Shown: one piece after another, positions 48,134 to 57,250 of the stretch
Numbering within the stretch: position 1 is the first letter of the stretch
Layout: each line of letters begins with the position of its first letter
Assembly: GCF_019207025.1 (NCBI RefSeq)
Contig: NZ_JAEEGC010000014.1
Coordinates: forward strand, 31,701-95,700
DNA: 64,000 bases
Reading direction: 5' to 3'
Source of the DNA: Clostridium thailandense
GTDB taxonomy: Bacteria > Bacillota > Clostridia > Clostridiales > Clostridiaceae
Notes under the pieces: generated by a model
Seen by the model: only the letters and a program-made list of their open reading frames with translations
Told to the model about the DNA's origin: nothing
Databases searched by the model: none
Translations under genes and position numbers: made by a program

Positions 48134-49147
48134 ATGGTAGTTGTAGTGGACGGTATGGGTGGAGACTTTGCGCCTGCTGCTGTAGTAGATGGGTGTGTTC
48201 AAGCAATAAAAGATTATGAGGTAGATATAATTATTACTGGCAGAGAGGAACTGATAAGATCCGAGCTTGATAAGTACCGATATCCAAAAGAAAGAATTAG
48301 TATACTTAGTGCTAGTGAGATAATAACTACAAATGAGCCTCCGGTAATGGCTATAAGAAAGAAGAAAGATTCTAGTTTGGTTAAGGCATTAGAATTGGTT
48401 AAGAAGGGGAAAGCAGATGCAGTCATATCTGCTGGAAGCACAGGTGCACTTATGACAGGAGCAACTTTGATAGCAAGTAGAATAAATGGGATTGATAGAG
48501 TAGCCTTGGCGCCTATAATGCCAGGGAAAAATGGTGCTTTTATGATAGTAGATGCTGGTGCAAATGTAGACTGTAAACCACAGTATTTAATGCAATTTGC
48601 TTTAATGGGCAAGATTTATTTTGAAAGCGTGTTAGGTGTGAAGAATCCAACAGTTGGCTTGGTAAATATAGGCTCTGAAGAAGAGAAAGGAAATGAGTTA
48701 ACTAAAACTGTATATGGGATGCTTAAGAATGCAAACTTTAACTTTGTAGGGAATGTAGAGCCTAGAGAAATATCAAATGGAGATGTAAACATATTAGTTT
48801 GCGATGGATTTGTAGGCAATACAATATTAAAAATGTATGAAGGGGTAGCTCTGAATGTTTTTGATATGCTCAAGAGTGAAATAACAAAATCTTTTACATC
48901 TAAGATAGGGGCAGTTTTGTTGAAACCTGCTTTCAAAGAATTGAAGAAAAGGTTTGATTACTCTGAGTATGGGGGATCTCCCTTTTTAGGATCACGGGGA
49001 ATTTGTATCAAGGCACATGGTAGTTCTGATAGCAGAGCTTTTAAAAATGCTATAAGGCAGGCATTAAATTGTTACGATAATAATATAATATATAAGATAG
49101 AGAATGAATTGTCAACAATAAGCTCGCTTGAAGAAAACAAAAATTAG
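48134..49147 (+). CDS. plsX: Phosphate acyltransferase PlsX
   Basis: Makes acyl-phosphate from acyl-ACP for phospholipid synthesis; 337 residues. Motifs [44 protein letters not shown] and [12 protein letters not shown]. Precedes acpP after 157 nt; no fapR and no fabD/fabG lie between, so the fatty-acid elongation genes must be elsewhere. Confidence 0.97.
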   Translation: MVVVVDGMGGDFAPAAVVDGCVQAIKDYEVDIIITGREELIRSELDKYRYPKERISILSASEIITTNEPPVMAIRKKKDSSLVKALELVKKGKADAVISAGSTGALMTGATLIASRINGIDRVALAPIMPGKNGAFMIVDAGANVDCKPQYLMQFALMGKIYFESVLGVKNPTVGLVNIGSEEEKGNELTKTVYGMLKNANFNFVGNVEPREISNGDVNILVCDGFVGNTILKMYEGVALNVFDMLKSEITKSFTSKIGAVLLKPAFKELKKRFDYSEYGGSPFLGSRGICIKAHGSSDSRAFKNAIRQALNCYDNNIIYKIENELSTISSLEENKN

Positions 49148-49242
49148 TTTAGTAAAATGAAAAATCATTCAAGGTATAATTAATAAAAAATAGATGTATT
49201 AATATTTGATAATTTAGAATAATAAATTTAGCACTATTTATA

Positions 49243-49278
49243 TTGACGGTACATTATTTATGTAATATTATTTATGTA
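49243..49278 (+). promoter_or_regulatory. Sigma-A promoter of acpP with tandem 12-nt repeat
   Basis: TTGACG (49243-49248), 17-bp spacer, TATTAT (49266-49271). ATTATTTATGTA occurs at 49253-49264 and 49267-49278, a 14-bp-spaced direct repeat that overlaps the -10 box. Confidence 0.65.
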
Positions 49279-49304
49279 TAAAAGCTTTTAGGAGGTGAGA
49301 CGAT

Positions 49305-49535
49305 ATGTTTGAAAAGATTAAGAATATAATATCTGAGCAACTTGGTATTGACGCAGATGAGGTGAATATGGAGTCATCTTTTGTTGATGACTTAGGTGCA
49401 GATTCACTTGATATAGTTGAATTAATAATGGCTTTGGAAACAGAGTTTGATTTAGAAATACCAGATGAAGATGCTGAGAAAATAGCTACTGTTAATGATG
49501 TAGTTGAGTACATAAAAGCACATACTGAAGAATAA
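49305..49535 (+). CDS. acpP: Acyl carrier protein
   Basis: 76-residue acidic carrier of fatty-acid intermediates; phosphopantetheine is attached to Ser34 in [28 protein letters not shown] precedes the ATG. It has its own promoter and terminator, giving a monocistronic transcript, as expected for a very abundant protein. Confidence 0.98.
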   Translation: MFEKIKNIISEQLGIDADEVNMESSFVDDLGADSLDIVELIMALETEFDLEIPDEDAEKIATVNDVVEYIKAHTEE

Positions 49536-49543
49536 TACTTCAT

Positions 49544-49574
49544 AAAGTCCCGTTTAAAACGGGGCTTTAAATTT
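49544..49574 (+). terminator. Intrinsic terminator after acpP
   Basis: AAAGTCCCGTTT (49544-49555) with AAACGGGGCTTT (49557-49568; one G-T pair), then AAATTTGT. Confidence 0.78.
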
Positions 49575-49594
49575 GTCTGTTAAAATAAATACGT

Positions 49595-49645
49595 AGTTTA
49601 TTCTTGAATTTGTTTAGATATAAGAGCAAATTGAAGAATAAACTT
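49595..49645 (+). promoter_or_regulatory. Long hairpin in the rnc leader
   Basis: AGTTTATTCTTGAATTTG (49595-49612) pairs with 49627-49644 except for one central G-G mismatch; 14-nt loop. The stem ends shortly before AAAAGGAG, the ribosome site of rnc. Confidence 0.7.
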
Positions 49646-49661
49646 CAAAAGGAGTTAATTT

Positions 49662-50369
49662 ATGATAGTAAGCAGAAAAAACATTCTTGAGGAACTAGAA
49701 AAGAAATTAAATATGAGTATTAACAATAAAGAGCTTTTAAGAGAAGCTATAACTCACAGTTCATACGCTAATGGAAAGAAGAATGTTAAATTCAATGAAA
49801 GATTGGAATTTCTTGGCGATTCTGTTTTGCAACTAAGTATATCCGAATACTTGTTTAGTAGTTATGTTAATAAATCAGAAGGAGAACTTACTAAGAGAAG
49901 GGCTCTTATAGTATGTGAAAATTCATTATACGAAATAGCAAAAAAATGGGAAGTTGGAAAATATATTAGAATGAGCAAAGGAGAAGAGCTTACCGGAGGA
50001 CGAGAAAGAATTTCAATATTGGCAGATTGTGTAGAAGCTATAATTGCAGCAGTTTATGTTGACAGTGGATTTGAAAAAGCTAAGAGTTTTATTATTGACA
50101 ACTTTAAGGATATTATAGAAAGAGCAATAAAAAATAAAATTATACTAGATTATAAAACTAAATTGCAGGAAGTAATGCAGCAGAATGGAGATGTTTGCAT
50201 AGAATACTCATTAACAAAACACGAAGGTCCGCCTCATAGAAGAAAATTCTATACTCAAGTTTCTGTTGAAAGGAAAATTTTGGGCAATGGAGTTGGATAT
50301 AGTAAAAAGGAATCAGAGCAAAATGCAGCACGAGAAGCATTAGAAACCTTGGAGGATAAGAATGAGTAA
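49662..50369 (+). CDS. rnc: Ribonuclease III
   Basis: Double-strand-specific endoribonuclease for rRNA and mRNA processing; 235 residues. Catalytic signature NERLEFLGDSVLQLSISEYL, GELTKRRALIV, ADCVEAIIAAVYVDSG with the metal-binding Glu/Asp, and a C-terminal dsRNA-binding domain (DYKTKLQEVMQQ, GYSKKESEQNAAREALE). Its 3' end overlaps the next gene by 8 nt. Confidence 0.98.
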   Translation: MIVSRKNILEELEKKLNMSINNKELLREAITHSSYANGKKNVKFNERLEFLGDSVLQLSISEYLFSSYVNKSEGELTKRRALIVCENSLYEIAKKWEVGKYIRMSKGEELTGGRERISILADCVEAIIAAVYVDSGFEKAKSFIIDNFKDIIERAIKNKIILDYKTKLQEVMQQNGDVCIEYSLTKHEGPPHRRKFYTQVSVERKILGNGVGYSKKESEQNAAREALETLEDKNE

Positions 50370-51447
50370 AAGTCATTATATAATACCTATATTTGTTCCA
50401 CATGAGGGATGTCCTCATAATTGCGTGTTTTGCAATCAAGAAACTATTACAGGCAATATACAAAAGGTAGATGGGGAATTTACAAGAAATTTAATAAACA
50501 AATATCTTGAAACTATAAAAAAAGAAAATTCCATTATAGAAGTATCTTTTTTTGGGGGCACTTTTACAGCTATAAGTTTAGAGAAGCAGCAAGAGTTGCT
50601 TTCAGTTGCTAAAGAATATAAGGATAAAGGAATCATAAATTTTATACACTTATCTACAAGGCCGGATTATATTGATGATAAAATATTAATAAATCTTAAA
50701 AATTATTCTGTAGATGTAATAGAGTTAGGAATTCAGTCTTTAGATGAAGAAGTATTAATAAAATCAGGAAGGGGACATTCAGAAGGAGATGTGGCAAGAG
50801 CGTCTAAGCTTATAAAAGAATACGGATTTATACTTGGACATCAAGTAATGCTTGGTCTTCCGGAAGATAATTTTCAGAGAGATATTGAAACCGTTCAAAA
50901 ATCTATTGCTATGAAACCAGATATCTATAGAATTTATCCAGCTTTAGTTATAAAGAATACTCCTATGGAAAAGATGTTTAATAATGGTACATATAAACCT
51001 TATGAACTTTATGAAGCTGTAAAAATTGCCAAAGTTATATATTCTATGGCTATAGCTAATAACATAAATGTTATTAGAGTAGGACTTCAGCCAACGGAGG
51101 AAATAAACGAAGGCAGGGAACTTGTAGCAGGACCCTTTCATCCTGCTTTTAGGGAACTTGTAGAAGGTAGCATTTATAATGACATGATTTTAGAAGAGAT
51201 TTTTGATATTAATAAAGAACTTGTTATAAGGATAAATGAAAAAGACTTATCTAAGTTGTATGCAAATAAAAAGAAATTTTTTAACGACATAAAGAAACAA
51301 TTAAAGACACAAAATATTTACGTTATTCAAGATAACAGTCTTGATAGAGGAAGTTTGATTTTAAAACAAGAAGAAAACTATAAAAAAATGTCGATTAATG
51401 AATATATGATGAAAAAGTATAAAGAAGGAAATTTAAGCAGCTTATAG
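50362..51447 (+). CDS. Elp3-like radical SAM protein
   Basis: 361-residue radical SAM protein with cluster motif CPHNCVFC in VPHEGCPHNCVFCNQE, followed by VSFFGGTFTAI and the Elp3-type segment GIQSLDEEVLIKSGRGHSE. It lacks the GNAT acetyltransferase domain of full Elp3. This gene is conserved between rnc and smc in clostridia; tRNA modification is a guess from the family. Start ATG lies inside the rnc stop region with GGAGG upstream. Confidence 0.88.
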   Translation: MSKSHYIIPIFVPHEGCPHNCVFCNQETITGNIQKVDGEFTRNLINKYLETIKKENSIIEVSFFGGTFTAISLEKQQELLSVAKEYKDKGIINFIHLSTRPDYIDDKILINLKNYSVDVIELGIQSLDEEVLIKSGRGHSEGDVARASKLIKEYGFILGHQVMLGLPEDNFQRDIETVQKSIAMKPDIYRIYPALVIKNTPMEKMFNNGTYKPYELYEAVKIAKVIYSMAIANNINVIRVGLQPTEEINEGRELVAGPFHPAFRELVEGSIYNDMILEEIFDINKELVIRINEKDLSKLYANKKKFFNDIKKQLKTQNIYVIQDNSLDRGSLILKQEENYKKMSINEYMMKKYKEGNLSSL

Positions 51448-51495
51448 AATATTATTCCTTATGAATATAACAATATTTGTAGGGAGGAATTATAC

Positions 51496-51756
51496 ATGGA
51501 AGTATTAAAAGTATCAGCGCAATCTCAGCCAAAATCAGTAGCAGGGGCTTTAGCAGCTGTATTGAGGGATAACTCAACAGCAGAGGTTCAGGCAGTAGGA
51601 GCAGGTGCAGTTAACCAAGCAGTAAAGGCTATAGCTATTACTAGAGGGTTTGTTGCTCCGAATGGTATTGACTTAGTTGTTGTTCCAGCTTTTTCAGAAA
51701 TAACAATTGAGGGAGAAGAAAGAACAGCAATAAAATTTATAGTTGAACCAAGATAA
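51496..51756 (+). CDS. spoVS: Stage V sporulation protein S
   Basis: 86-residue Alba-like small protein required for spore coat and septum progression in Bacillus. Almost invariant family sequence is seen (EVLKVSAQSQPKSVAGALA, AVGAGAVNQAVKAIAITRG). GGGAGGAAT precedes the ATG. Own terminator. Confidence 0.97.
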   Translation: MEVLKVSAQSQPKSVAGALAAVLRDNSTAEVQAVGAGAVNQAVKAIAITRGFVAPNGIDLVVVPAFSEITIEGEERTAIKFIVEPR

Positions 51757-51767
51757 CTTTGATTGAT

Positions 51768-51797
51768 AAAACCCTGTTATGAACAGGGTTTTTGTTT
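51768..51797 (+). terminator. Intrinsic terminator after spoVS
   Basis: AAAACCCTGTT (51768-51778) with AACAGGGTTTT (51782-51792), followed by TGTTTT. Confidence 0.88.
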
Positions 51798-51894
51798 TAT
51801 AGAAGTTTTATTTTATAATTGATATTTTAGTTGATATAATATAAACTATATAAGGTAAATTGTATAATACTAATTTTAAAAGGAGTGTTATAGT

Positions 51895-51993
51895 ATGAAT
51901 AAAAAATCAAGAGAGAAAATCAGAAAAATATTAGTATATGTAGTAGCACTTATGATGATAGTTAGCATGCTTCCAATGTTGTTTGGAAGATAA
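51895..51993 (+). CDS. Small membrane protein upstream of smc (32 aa)
   Basis: 32 residues: a basic N-terminus (MNKKSREKIRKI) followed by one hydrophobic helix (LVYVVALMMIVSMLPMLF) and a C-terminal GR. AAAAGGAG lies 9 nt before the ATG, and the smc ribosome site begins at its stop codon, so it is probably co-translated with smc. The layout is like the DUF4044/Prli42 class of short Firmicutes membrane proteins, but homology is not certain. Confidence 0.75.
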   Translation: MNKKSREKIRKILVYVVALMMIVSMLPMLFGR

Positions 51994-52007
51994 GGAGTGT
52001 ACTATTT

Positions 52008-55000
52008 ATGTATTTAAAGTCTATAGAAATAAGGGGTTTCAAATCCTTTGCTGATAAAACTGAACTATTGTTTAAAAATGGAGTTACCTCTATTGTTGGT
52101 CCAAATGGTAGTGGTAAAAGTAACATTTCTGATGCTGTTAAGTGGGTTCTTGGAGAACAAAGTGTAAAAAGTCTTAGAGGCGGCAAAATGGAAGACGTTA
52201 TATTTGCAGGAACTCAATTTAGGAAACCTGTAGGGTTAAGTCAAGTTTCTCTGACACTGGACAATGAGGATAAAAAGTTACCTTTAGATTATACAGATAT
52301 TACTGTTTCTAGAAGACTTTATCGCTCAGGTGAAAGTGAATATTTTATTAATAATACTCAATGCAGGTTAAAAGATATCCATGAACTCTTTATGGATACA
52401 GGGATAGGTAAAGAGGGATATTCGATAATAGGGCAGGGGAAAATTGAAGCAGTACTCAGTGGAAGACCAGAGGAAAGAAGAAGCCTTCTAGAAGAAGCAG
52501 CAGGTATAGTAAAATTTAAATGGAGAAAAGAAGAAGCAGAAAAAAAACTTGAGAACACAGATACTAATCTTATTAGAATAAATGATATTTTAGGTGCTTA
52601 TGAAGAACGATTAGAGCCATTAAGTATAGAAAATGAAAAAGCGAAGAAATTTATAAAGTTATCTGAAGAGCTTAAACAAAAAGAAATAAATATGGCAGTT
52701 TACTCTATAGATAAAATTGAGTCAAAAATAAATTCACTTGAAAATTCCATTATAGAAATGAACGGCAATACAGAAGAGTTAAATAAAAAACTCATGGAAT
52801 TTAAAGATAATATAAATATATACAATGAAAAGCTTGAAAATTTAAATGCAGAGAATTCAGATTGTAAAAAACAATATTATGATAGCAAAGAGAAAAAGCA
52901 AAATGTAGGATCTGAAATTAATCTTTTAAGTGAAAGATTAGAAAATCTGTATAATGATATAAAGAAAAATTCTACAGAAATTGGTCAGATAGAAACTAAA
53001 TTAGAAAACATAATTTCTGATAGAGATCTTCAAAACAACGAGTTAAGTAGTTTAAAAAAAGAACAGGAGCAAATAAATAAACAAATATATGAACATGAAA
53101 ACAATGTAGAGGCAATTTCTGCATCTATTCTAGACAAAACTAATTTAATAAAAAAATTAAAAGATGATCAAATTGAGTATTTAAGTAGTATATCAAATTT
53201 AAAAAATAATATTTTAAATTTAAAAAATGATACTGAAGCACTTAAAGAAAAAATTGAAGACATAAAAAATTCATGTGAAAGTTATTTACATTCCATTAAA
53301 ATAAATGTTAAAACTAAGGAAGCTTTTTTAGGGCAGATTGAAAATATAAAGGCAAAAATAATTAATTTACAGAGCAATATGAAAAGTAATTTGGCACAAA
53401 TATCTAAATTAAATTCTACTTTGACTATTAAAGAAAAGGAATTTAGAGACTTAAATAATAATCATAATAAGCTAGAAGCAAATCATAATATGCTTGTAAA
53501 TTTAGATAAACAATATGAAGGTTATAATAGATCAGTAAAGACATTAATGAATGATGTAAATAAAGGAAAAGTAGCTTTAAGAAAAAACAGCTGTTTTGTT
53601 TTAGGAGAAGTAATAAAGGTTGAGAAAAAGTTTGAAATAGCTATCGAAATAGCATTAGGTGGTGCTATTTCAGATGTAATAACTAAAGATGAACTAATAG
53701 CTAAAGATCTTATTAAATATTTAAAGCTAAATAATATTGGTAGAGCTACATTTTTACCTTTGACTATTGTGAGAGGTAGAAAAGCTGTTATAACAAAGGC
53801 TATAAATGAAATAGAAGGATATGTGGGTATAGCTAGTGAATTAATAAACTATGATAATAGCTTTATTAATGCTGTGGAGCATATATTAGGAAGAACTATA
53901 ATATGTGACACTATGGATAGTGCTCTTAAAATAGCCAAGGTATCTAATTATAGCTTTAAGATAGTTACATTATCGGGAGAGGTTGTTAATCCTGGAGGGT
54001 CTTTAACTGGCGGAAGTCTGCATAATAGAAGTGCAAATATAATTGGAAGAAAAAGAGAAATTGAAGACATTAAACTTAAGATAAAAGATACAGAAGAAAA
54101 TATAAACAAGTTAAATTTAGAACTACAAAAATGCAGAAGTGATATTAAGACGTTGGATGAAGAAAATTTAAATTTGAAAGATCAAGTATACATTGAGAAT
54201 ATAGAAATTACTAAATTAAAAGAAAAATTAAATGCCATTGATGATGAAAGTGGCAAATTAAAGGGAAATTTAGAAGTATCTAATAAAGAAGTAGAGATAT
54301 TAAATGAAAAATTAAAAGAAAATATAGAGGAATTTCAGACTAAGGACAAAGAATTGGAGATGGTTACCCATAATCAGACTAAAAATGACAATTTGATTAA
54401 TGAAATTGAAGAAAAATTAGAGGATAAAAACGAAGAAATTGATAATGCAAAGGAAAAACTTACATATCTGAAAATAAAAAAAGCGCAAATAGATGAGGGC
54501 GTACTAAATAAAAATCTAATTTTTCAAAAACTATTGTCTGATATAGCGGAGTTAAATCAGAAAAAGAAAATTATAGAAGAAGAAAATAAAAAATCAAGAG
54601 AAAATATTGATAAGCATAGCATACAAATTAAAAATAATAAAAAAGAAGTTGGGAGAATAGAAAAACTTATCGATGATTTAGATAATAAGATAAAAGAACA
54701 GGATATTGAAATTATAAAAATTAAAGGAAAAATAAAAATAGACAGCGGAAGTTTAGAAAACTTAAGTTTAATAATTGACAAAAAAGAAGAAGAGTTGCAT
54801 AAAATTCAGCTTTCACAGGCAAAACTGATTTCTGAAAAAGAAGCCATGTACTCTAAACTGAATGATGAGTTTGAAATCACCTATGCAGAGGCTCTAGATT
54901 ATAAAGAAGATATAGAAAATCTTGAAGATATTAAAAAAGAAATTTCTATTTTAAAAAGCAATATATCATCATTAGGTACTGTTAATTTAAGTGCTATTGA

Positions 55001-55577
55001 TGAGTACAAGGAAGTAACTGAAAAAGTAAATTTTATGACTGAGCAAAAAGAGGATTTGATAAAATCTAAAGACGAACTTATTAAAGTAATAGACGAAATG
55101 ACTAATAAGATGAAGTTTGTATTTAATGAAAACTTTAATAAACTTAGGAAAAACTTTAATGAAACCTTTAAAGAATTATTTAAAGGAGGAAGTGCTGATT
55201 TAATATTGACAAATGGAGATGAACTTAATGGAAATATAGATATAACAGTTCAGCCACCAGGGAAAAAGCTTCAAAACATTAATTTGATGTCTGGTGGTGA
55301 AAAAGGGCTTTCAGCAATAGCATTACTATTTGCAATTTTAAAAATGAAACCAACTCCTTTCTGCATATTAGATGAAATTGAAGCAGCTTTAGACGATGCT
55401 AATGTTAATAGATACGCAGAATTTTTGAAGAAATTTTCAGAGAACATACAATTTATTGTTATAACTCATAGAAAAGGTACTATGGAGGCGAGTGACGCAT
55501 TATATGGAGTTACTATGGAGGAAAAAGGTATATCTAAAATTGTGTCAGTTGATTTAAGTAGAGAAGAAGCATCTTAA
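52008..55577 (+). CDS. smc: Chromosome segregation ATPase SMC
   Basis: Structural maintenance of chromosomes ATPase, 1189 residues. N-terminal Walker A GPNGSGKSNISDAVKW, two long coiled coils around a hinge (about residues 500-680, GEVVNPGGSLTGGS), and C-terminal signature LMSGGEKGLSAIALLF with Walker B CILDEIEAALDD. TAAGGAGTG precedes the ATG. Next to ftsY as in most Firmicutes. Confidence 0.98.
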   Translation: MYLKSIEIRGFKSFADKTELLFKNGVTSIVGPNGSGKSNISDAVKWVLGEQSVKSLRGGKMEDVIFAGTQFRKPVGLSQVSLTLDNEDKKLPLDYTDITVSRRLYRSGESEYFINNTQCRLKDIHELFMDTGIGKEGYSIIGQGKIEAVLSGRPEERRSLLEEAAGIVKFKWRKEEAEKKLENTDTNLIRINDILGAYEERLEPLSIENEKAKKFIKLSEELKQKEINMAVYSIDKIESKINSLENSIIEMNGNTEELNKKLMEFKDNINIYNEKLENLNAENSDCKKQYYDSKEKKQNVGSEINLLSERLENLYNDIKKNSTEIGQIETKLENIISDRDLQNNELSSLKKEQEQINKQIYEHENNVEAISASILDKTNLIKKLKDDQIEYLSSISNLKNNILNLKNDTEALKEKIEDIKNSCESYLHSIKINVKTKEAFLGQIENIKAKIINLQSNMKSNLAQISKLNSTLTIKEKEFRDLNNNHNKLEANHNMLVNLDKQYEGYNRSVKTLMNDVNKGKVALRKNSCFVLGEVIKVEKKFEIAIEIALGGAISDVITKDELIAKDLIKYLKLNNIGRATFLPLTIVRGRKAVITKAINEIEGYVGIASELINYDNSFINAVEHILGRTIICDTMDSALKIAKVSNYSFKIVTLSGEVVNPGGSLTGGSLHNRSANIIGRKREIEDIKLKIKDTEENINKLNLELQKCRSDIKTLDEENLNLKDQVYIENIEITKLKEKLNAIDDESGKLKGNLEVSNKEVEILNEKLKENIEEFQTKDKELEMVTHNQTKNDNLINEIEEKLEDKNEEIDNAKEKLTYLKIKKAQIDEGVLNKNLIFQKLLSDIAELNQKKKIIEEENKKSRENIDKHSIQIKNNKKEVGRIEKLIDDLDNKIKEQDIEIIKIKGKIKIDSGSLENLSLIIDKKEEELHKIQLSQAKLISEKEAMYSKLNDEFEITYAEALDYKEDIENLEDIKKEISILKSNISSLGTVNLSAIDEYKEVTEKVNFMTEQKEDLIKSKDELIKVIDEMTNKMKFVFNENFNKLRKNFNETFKELFKGGSADLILTNGDELNGNIDITVQPPGKKLQNINLMSGGEKGLSAIALLFAILKMKPTPFCILDEIEAALDDANVNRYAEFLKKFSENIQFIVITHRKGTMEASDALYGVTMEEKGISKIVSVDLSREEAS

Positions 55578-55658
55578 AAATAATATGTCGTATTATTTTT
55601 AAACTATGAATTTAAGTAAGCTGTTTATACAATAATTATAACTTAGGAGGCAAATAAA

Positions 55659-56570
55659 ATGTTTGGTGGATTTTTTGATAAATTAAAAGAAGGACTTACG
55701 AAAACTAAGAATAATCTTACAGGAAAAATAACAGATATGTTAAGTGGTGCTATGACAATAGATGATGATTTATATGAAGAACTAGAGGAAATACTTATTA
55801 CTGCAGATATAGGTGTTGATACAACTCTTCATATTATAGATAATTTGAAAGAGAAGATAAGAGAAAACAAGGTTAAAGATCCAGCTCTAGTTAAAGACTA
55901 CTTAAAAGAAGTTATAGTAGATATATTAGGAGAAGAAAATGGAACTGTTAAACCAGAAAAAACTCCAGCAGTTTTTTTAGTAATAGGAGTAAATGGTGTT
56001 GGTAAGACAACATCTATTGGAAAAATATCTTCGAAACTTAAAGATGATGGATATAAGGTGCTAATGGCAGCAGCGGATACCTTTAGAGCAGCAGCTATAG
56101 ATCAACTTGAGGTTTGGAGTAATAGAGCAGGTGTAGACATTATAAAACAGCAAGAGGGATCAGACCCGGCAGCAGTAGTTTTTGATGCAGTTCAGGCTGC
56201 TAAGGCAAGAAAAACTGATATACTTATTTGCGATACGGCAGGAAGGTTACATAACAAAAAAAATCTCATGGATGAGCTTGGAAAAATAAATAGAATAATC
56301 GATAGGGAATACGGAGAAGCATATAGACAAACATTATTGGTACTAGATGCTACAACTGGCCAAAATGCAGTTCAACAGGCAAAACAGTTTATGGAGGTTT
56401 GCCCTATTGATGGAATAGTACTTACAAAGCTTGATGGAACTGCTAAAGGTGGTATTGTAATATCTATAAAACATAGTTTGCAAATACCAGTTAAATTGAT
56501 AGGTGTCGGAGAAGGTATAGAGGACTTACAAGAATTTAATCCAAGGGAATTTGCAGAAGCTTTATTTTAG
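55659..56570 (+). CDS. ftsY: Signal recognition particle receptor FtsY
   Basis: SRP receptor GTPase (303 residues) with an NG core and a short N-terminus lacking the long acidic domain of enterobacteria. G1 GVNGVGKTTSIGKI, DTFRAAAIDQL, G3 DTAGRLHNKKNLM, G4 TKLDGTAKGG. Works with Ffh encoded 770 nt downstream. AGGAGG precedes the start. Confidence 0.98.
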   Translation: MFGGFFDKLKEGLTKTKNNLTGKITDMLSGAMTIDDDLYEELEEILITADIGVDTTLHIIDNLKEKIRENKVKDPALVKDYLKEVIVDILGEENGTVKPEKTPAVFLVIGVNGVGKTTSIGKISSKLKDDGYKVLMAAADTFRAAAIDQLEVWSNRAGVDIIKQQEGSDPAAVVFDAVQAAKARKTDILICDTAGRLHNKKNLMDELGKINRIIDREYGEAYRQTLLVLDATTGQNAVQQAKQFMEVCPIDGIVLTKLDGTAKGGIVISIKHSLQIPVKLIGVGEGIEDLQEFNPREFAEALF

Positions 56571-56581
56571 AATATATATTT

Positions 56582-56716
56582 ATAGACACCTAAGGCCGAC
56601 AGTTAGCTTATACTCCGGGATATATTGACATTCTTCCAGCACAATAAATACTTTTGATAAGTCTAAAACTAAGTATTTTGCGGCCCATAAGCTAACTGTC
56701 TAGTGTGGATGTCTAT
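56582..56716 (+). ncRNA. Candidate structured RNA / repeat element A between ftsY and ylxM
   Basis: Nested stems: ATAGACA (56582-56588) with TGTCTAT (56710-56716); a perfect 14-bp stem GACAGTTAGCTTAT (56598-56611) with 56687-56700; then two hairpins, TATTG/CAATA (56623-56646) and AAATACTT/AAGTATTT (56646-56678). Its 5' side is strongly similar to minus-strand 32844-32814. It fills the first half of the 335-nt gap 56571-56905; the second half holds only the ylxM promoter and leader. Confidence 0.6.
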
Positions 56717-56793
56717 GACTTAATTCTAATAATATTGAAAAATGATAAATTTTATGATGATAAAAATATTTTTATGCTGTTAAGTAAAAATAC

Positions 56794-56822
56794 TTGACAG
56801 TAGGTATAATCTTTGATATCAT
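56794..56822 (+). promoter_or_regulatory. Sigma-A type promoter of ylxM-ffh
   Basis: TTGACA (56794-56799), 17-bp spacer, TATCAT (56817-56822). Confidence 0.72.
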
Positions 56823-56865
56823 ATACTTCGTTGAGTAAAACATAATTAATTGTTTTAATAAATTT

Positions 56866-56905
56866 AAAGGAGTGAAACTGCAATTCAATAATTGCATAAT
56901 ACTTC
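56866..56905 (+). promoter_or_regulatory. Distant ribosome site with intervening hairpin before ylxM
   Basis: AAAGGAG (56866-56872) is 33 nt from the ATG. Between them TGCAATT/AATTGCA (56879-56896) forms a 7-bp hairpin with a 4-nt loop that would shorten the effective spacing to about 15 nt. An in-frame stop at 56897 excludes an earlier start. Confidence 0.5.
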
Positions 56906-57247
56906 ATGGAAGAAAGAATTGAACTTTCGATACTATTAGACATGTATAGTGAGCTTTTAACAGAAAAACAAAAAGATATAATGGATTTATATTATAATGA
57001 TGATTTATCCTTAGCTGAGATATCAGAGATAACAAACACTAGTAGGCAAGCAGTGCACGACATTATTAAAAGATGTCATAAGCTTCTTTTGCATTATGAG
57101 GAAAAGTTAGGCTTGATGAGACAAAGAATAAAGATTGAAAAATTCAAAAAATCTCTTTTGAATTCAATAGATTTATTAAAAATAGATGATGAGAAAAATT
57201 CTAAAATATTATATGAAATAAAAAAATATGTAATTGATAATATTTAG
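56906..57247 (+). CDS. ylxM: YlxM family SRP-associated helix-turn-helix protein
   Basis: 113-residue protein of the UPF0122/YlxM family, which joins the SRP pathway and stimulates Ffh in streptococci. N-terminal [32 protein letters not shown] and an HTH segment [14 protein letters not shown] resembling sigma region 4. Located directly before ffh, its standard place. The start is fixed by an in-frame stop 9 nt upstream, although the ribosome site is unusually far. Confidence 0.93.
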   Translation: MEERIELSILLDMYSELLTEKQKDIMDLYYNDDLSLAEISEITNTSRQAVHDIIKRCHKLLLHYEEKLGLMRQRIKIEKFKKSLLNSIDLLKIDDEKNSKILYEIKKYVIDNI

Positions 57248-57250
57248 GAG

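Noticed and set aside
48214..48612. 132-codon minus-strand frame inside plsX
   Set aside because: Lies wholly within the conserved plsX coding region on the other strand, without a ribosome site.
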